From positions 4,324 through 68,323 of the forward strand of contig URBX01000008.1 in assembly GCA_900546175.1 (NCBI GenBank): a stretch of 64,000 nucleotides of DNA. The letters run 5' to 3'. Shown piece by piece: positions 61,636 through 64,000 of this stretch. The stretch comes from an uncultured Eggerthella sp. GTDB taxonomy: Bacteria > Actinomycetota > Coriobacteriia > Coriobacteriales > Eggerthellaceae. The notes beneath the pieces are model-generated. The model did no database searches. It saw nothing but the letters and a program-made list of their open reading frames with translations, and had not been told where the DNA came from. The translations under genes were made by a program, and so were the position numbers. How positions within the stretch are numbered: position 1 is the first letter of the stretch; each line of letters starts with the position of its first letter.

Positions 61636-61666
61636 ACGGCAATGAGTTTTCTTGTTGCCGTTTTTT
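61636..61666 (+). terminator. Terminator downstream of typA
   Basis: ACGGCAA (61636-61642) pairs with TTGCCGT (61655-61661), followed by T's, 138 bases after the typA stop. The 375-base gap 61499-61873 holds this and, near its right end, an AT-rich promoter-like stretch (TACTATAAGG); no gene was recognised in it. Confidence 0.8.
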
Positions 61667-61873
61667 ATTTCCCGAAAAAACCACGAGTAAAGAAATATGA
61701 AGGTAATGTGGGAAAAATACGAAATAACAAGGGAAATTAAAAAAATGAAAACTATTGTATTTGGTAAGTGTTTTAATACTAAAGGTTCGAATTTTCCCCT
61801 CTGAAATTTTCTCGGGTTTTACCTCTTCGAACAACTAATAAACAAAAATACTATAAGGAAAAATAGGATATCT

Positions 61874-62971
61874 ATGATTGTAAAAGGTATTGCCTCTAAA
61901 GTTGCTGCAGTAGGTCTTTCAGCAGTTTGTTGTGTAGCTCTTGTTGGTTGTGGAACAACTGGTCAAGGATTTACTGGTGGAGTAGCAGCTACCGTTAATG
62001 GTGTAGAAATTAAAGAAGATACTATTACTAAGTATATTAATGATTTTCGCACCAGCTCTGATCTTACTACTAATGATCAGTGGGGGCAGTGGCTCGTTGA
62101 TTCAGGCATGACTGCTGATGAGGTTCGTAGCCAAGTTATTGATTATTACGTGGATCAAGAAGTAATCAAACAGGCAGCACAATCAGAAGGTGTTTCAGTA
62201 AATCAAGCTGATGTTGATAAACAAATTAGCTCCATGAAAGAAAACTACTCTTCTGAAGAAGCATGGAAAGAAGCATTAGAAACTTATGGCATCACCGAAG
62301 AAGATTACCGTGAGGCAATTGAACAAGGTTTATTAGAGCAGCAACTCCAAGAAAAAGTAGCTTCCGAAGGCACTGCTGAAGATTCTGAAGTTCTTGAGAT
62401 GTTAAATACGTATTCTTCCATGTTCGATAATTCTAAGCGCTCTTCCCACATTCTGTTCTCTTCTGAAAACAAAGAACAGGCAGAGCAGGTTTTATCTGAC
62501 ATTAAAAGCGGAAAAATTTCTTTCGAAGATGCTGTTGCTCAATATTCAACCGACACAGCATCCGTAGCAAACAATGGTGATGTTGGTTGGGATACCCTTA
62601 ATACTTTTGTTGAGGAATACACCAACGCGCTATCAAACTTAGAAAAAGGACAAATTTCTGATCTGGTTGAAAGCGACTTCGGTTATCACATTATTAAGTG
62701 TACTGACACCTTTAGTGCTCCAACTAACAGCACTTCGCTTTCAGCTTGGCCTTCTGAAATGGTAACGTACATTAGAAATATTATTATCTCCGATAATAAA
62801 GCTTCAGCTTATGATGCCTGGTTGGAAGAGTATAAAAATCAGCTTGAAATTGTAATCAACGATAAGCCATCAAATCTTCCTTATGACATTGATATTTCAA
62901 GCTACTCAGCTACTACAACTACCACACCTTCAATATCTACTGAAGAACAAGAGGTAACCACGGGAGAGTAA
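61874..62971 (+). CDS. SurA/PrsA-like peptidyl-prolyl isomerase lipoprotein
   Basis: 365 residues. A signal peptide with lipobox (CCVALVGCGTT, Cys near residue 26) is followed by a SurA-type N-terminal helical domain (VAATVNGVEIKEDTITKYIN, DYYVDQEVIKQAAQSEGVSV) and one parvulin/rotamase domain (SHILFSS, FEDAVAQYSTDTAS, NNGDVGWD, LEKGQISDLVESDFGYHIIK). A Thr/Ser-rich tail ends the protein. It is an extracytoplasmic foldase of exported proteins. The ATG has AGGA 7 bases upstream. Confidence 0.9.
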   Translation: MIVKGIASKVAAVGLSAVCCVALVGCGTTGQGFTGGVAATVNGVEIKEDTITKYINDFRTSSDLTTNDQWGQWLVDSGMTADEVRSQVIDYYVDQEVIKQAAQSEGVSVNQADVDKQISSMKENYSSEEAWKEALETYGITEEDYREAIEQGLLEQQLQEKVASEGTAEDSEVLEMLNTYSSMFDNSKRSSHILFSSENKEQAEQVLSDIKSGKISFEDAVAQYSTDTASVANNGDVGWDTLNTFVEEYTNALSNLEKGQISDLVESDFGYHIIKCTDTFSAPTNSTSLSAWPSEMVTYIRNIIISDNKASAYDAWLEEYKNQLEIVINDKPSNLPYDIDISSYSATTTTTPSISTEEQEVTTGE

Positions 62972-63061
62972 GTTTTAAAGAAGAGGTATCACTGGAAAGT
63001 AATCTTTGAAACATAAGCAATTAATACGGAATAAAACTGGTAAACATTACCGTATTATGAG

Positions 63062-63088
63062 GGGGGCTTACATAAAGCTCCCTTTTTT
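63062..63088 (+). terminator. Terminator before the ABC ATPase gene
   Basis: GGGGGCTT pairs with AAGCTCCC (one G-U) around ACATA, followed by six T's. It ends the foldase transcript, or attenuates the ABC gene whose ATG is 16 bases further on. Confidence 0.75.
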
Positions 63089-63103
63089 AGATAAGGAATC
63101 ACA

Positions 63104-63901
63104 ATGAAAAGCACTCAACCACCATTATTAGAACTCAATGACGCAGTTGTTCGTCGTCAAGGAAAAGAAATACTCCACATCGATTCATTCACCTTAAATC
63201 AAGGCGAAAATATGGCGCTCATTGGACCTAATGGTGCAGGAAAGTCCACTTTTATTCAGTTGATGACTCATGAAGTCTTCCCTCTTTATCGCGAAAAACC
63301 ACCGGTATTATTTAAAGGCTCCGAACGTCCATTGCTTACTGATATCAAACAAAGCATGGGAGTAGTTTCTTCTACTATGCAAGAACAGATCATGGTTCAA
63401 TTGCCGGTAATTGATATTGTCTGTGGTGGTTTGTTCGGCGCATTAGGTGTTCCAAAACAGTGCACCGTAACTGAGGAATCTTACCAACACGCAATGAATT
63501 GCTTAAAAATGTTAGGTATTGACCATTTAGAAAAGCGAAACATGAAAACCTTGTCTTCTGGACAAGCGCGACGAGTATTAATTGCGCGCGCATTAATTCA
63601 TGACCCAGAGCTGTTAGTGTTTGATGAACCAACAACTGCCCTAGATCCTGAAGGTATGTATTATGTTAGAAAAGCAATGCGTGATTTGGTTCAGATAGGT
63701 AAGTCAATTATCTTAGTTACCCATTATCCAGAGGATATTATTCCTGAGATTGAACGAGTGGTGATGATTAAAGACGCTCGAATTTATGCAGATGGCAGCA
63801 AGGAAGAGCTACTCTCAAGTGAAAAAATGTCAGAACTATTTGAGGTTCCTTTGAGAATTTTGGCACAAGATGGCTATTTTTCTCTTGTTAGTGAATATTA
63901 A
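63104..63901 (+). CDS. Stand-alone ABC-type ATP-binding protein
   Basis: 265 residues. Walker A is GPNGAGKSTFIQLM, the Q-loop region GVVSSTMQEQ, the signature LSSGQARRVLIARAL and Walker B LLVFDEPTTALDP with the H-loop in ILVTHYPED. The family resembles the soluble ModF/YlmA-type ATPases. No permease or binding protein follows; the next feature is a tRNA. Its partner and role are unknown. Confidence 0.85.
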   Translation: MKSTQPPLLELNDAVVRRQGKEILHIDSFTLNQGENMALIGPNGAGKSTFIQLMTHEVFPLYREKPPVLFKGSERPLLTDIKQSMGVVSSTMQEQIMVQLPVIDIVCGGLFGALGVPKQCTVTEESYQHAMNCLKMLGIDHLEKRNMKTLSSGQARRVLIARALIHDPELLVFDEPTTALDPEGMYYVRKAMRDLVQIGKSIILVTHYPEDIIPEIERVVMIKDARIYADGSKEELLSSEKMSELFEVPLRILAQDGYFSLVSEY

Positions 63902-63913
63902 TTTGTGTATACT
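63885..63913 (+). promoter_or_regulatory. tRNA-Ser promoter
   Basis: TTGTTA (63885-63890), 17 bases, TATACT (63908-63913). The -35 lies inside the last codons of the ABC gene. Confidence 0.65.
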
Positions 63914-63946
63914 ACCTAAACGCACGTGGAAAATATTCACGCAGTT

Positions 63947-64000
63947 GGAGAGATGTCCGAGTCTGGCTGAAGGAGCACGATTGGAAATCGTGTGTGCGCC
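63947..64000 (+). tRNA. tRNA-Ser (GGA), 3' part beyond the window
   Basis: The 5' part GGAGAGATG, D arm and the anticodon arm CACGATT-GGA-AATCGTG are visible; the anticodon GGA indicates serine. The variable arm begins and the window ends at GCGCC, so the T arm and acceptor are outside. Confidence 0.9.

Overview
The window is an origin-proximal stretch of a low-GC actinobacterial chromosome, most likely a member of the class Coriobacteriia, family Atopobiaceae (Atopobium/Lancefieldella/Fannyhessea type). The lineage call is inference. It rests on the AT-rich DNA combined with an actinobacterial dnaK-grpE-dnaJ-hspR heat-shock layout, a pairing of an NRAMP-related magnesium transporter with a channel-less MgtE regulator, an indolepyruvate:ferredoxin oxidoreductase and a fermentative gene content. 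No rRNA gene or species marker is present.

Layout. The replication origin lies near 48-51.4 kb. Left of it nearly all genes are on the minus strand and right of it all are on the plus strand, as expected for two diverging replichores. The origin core reads PEBP-like gene, rpmH-rnpA-yidD-yidC-jag-rsmG-parA-parB leftward, and a GHKL-ATPase/winged-helix gene, dnaA, dnaN, recF, dciA, gyrB, gyrA, tRNA-Ile, tRNA-Ala, typA, a prsA-like lipoprotein, an ABC ATPase and tRNA-Ser rightward. DnaA-box-like TTTTCCACA repeats occur both upstream of the GHKL gene and between dnaA and dnaN. Two perfect parS sites flank rsmG.

Further left, in order from the window start: a putative Mg2+ transport pair with a folate enzyme (0.1-3.5 kb); a small membrane protein; a sodium:solute symporter; a well-delimited 70-residue small gene; FabK-like flavoenzyme, IorB, IorA, PurE and a HAD phosphatase (6.4-11.4 kb); a LytS/LytTR two-component pair (11.5-13.6 kb); a TauE-type exporter; RsgA, an OB-fold-like lipoprotein, TrkH and a one-helix peptide (13.7-18.2 kb); the heat-shock operon dnaK-grpE-dnaJ-hspR-clpB (18.2-25.1 kb); a ferredoxin; HypE, NikR and a small His-rich protein (25.9-27.6 kb); galE; a zinc-ribbon mini-protein; then a three-gene set encoding a DnaQ-DinG exonuclease-helicase, a membrane-anchored coiled-coil protein and a 1369-residue membrane protein that looks like a catalytically dead M28 peptidase split by about 970 disordered residues (30.0-38.7 kb); then a tail-anchored unknown, ddl and rlmN.

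Most notable observations: the GHKL ATPase fused to a winged helix sitting between the origin repeats and dnaA; variant DnaA boxes together with a diverged DnaA signature; the giant pseudo-M28 protein coupled to the helicase; the MgtE-sensor plus NRAMP-related transporter pair behind an attenuator-like hairpin; ParA and ParB with long N-terminal tails, with parS overlapping the parA promoter; and a dnaK promoter bracketed by widely spaced HspR-like half-sites. No CRISPR array, insertion sequence or prophage was seen.
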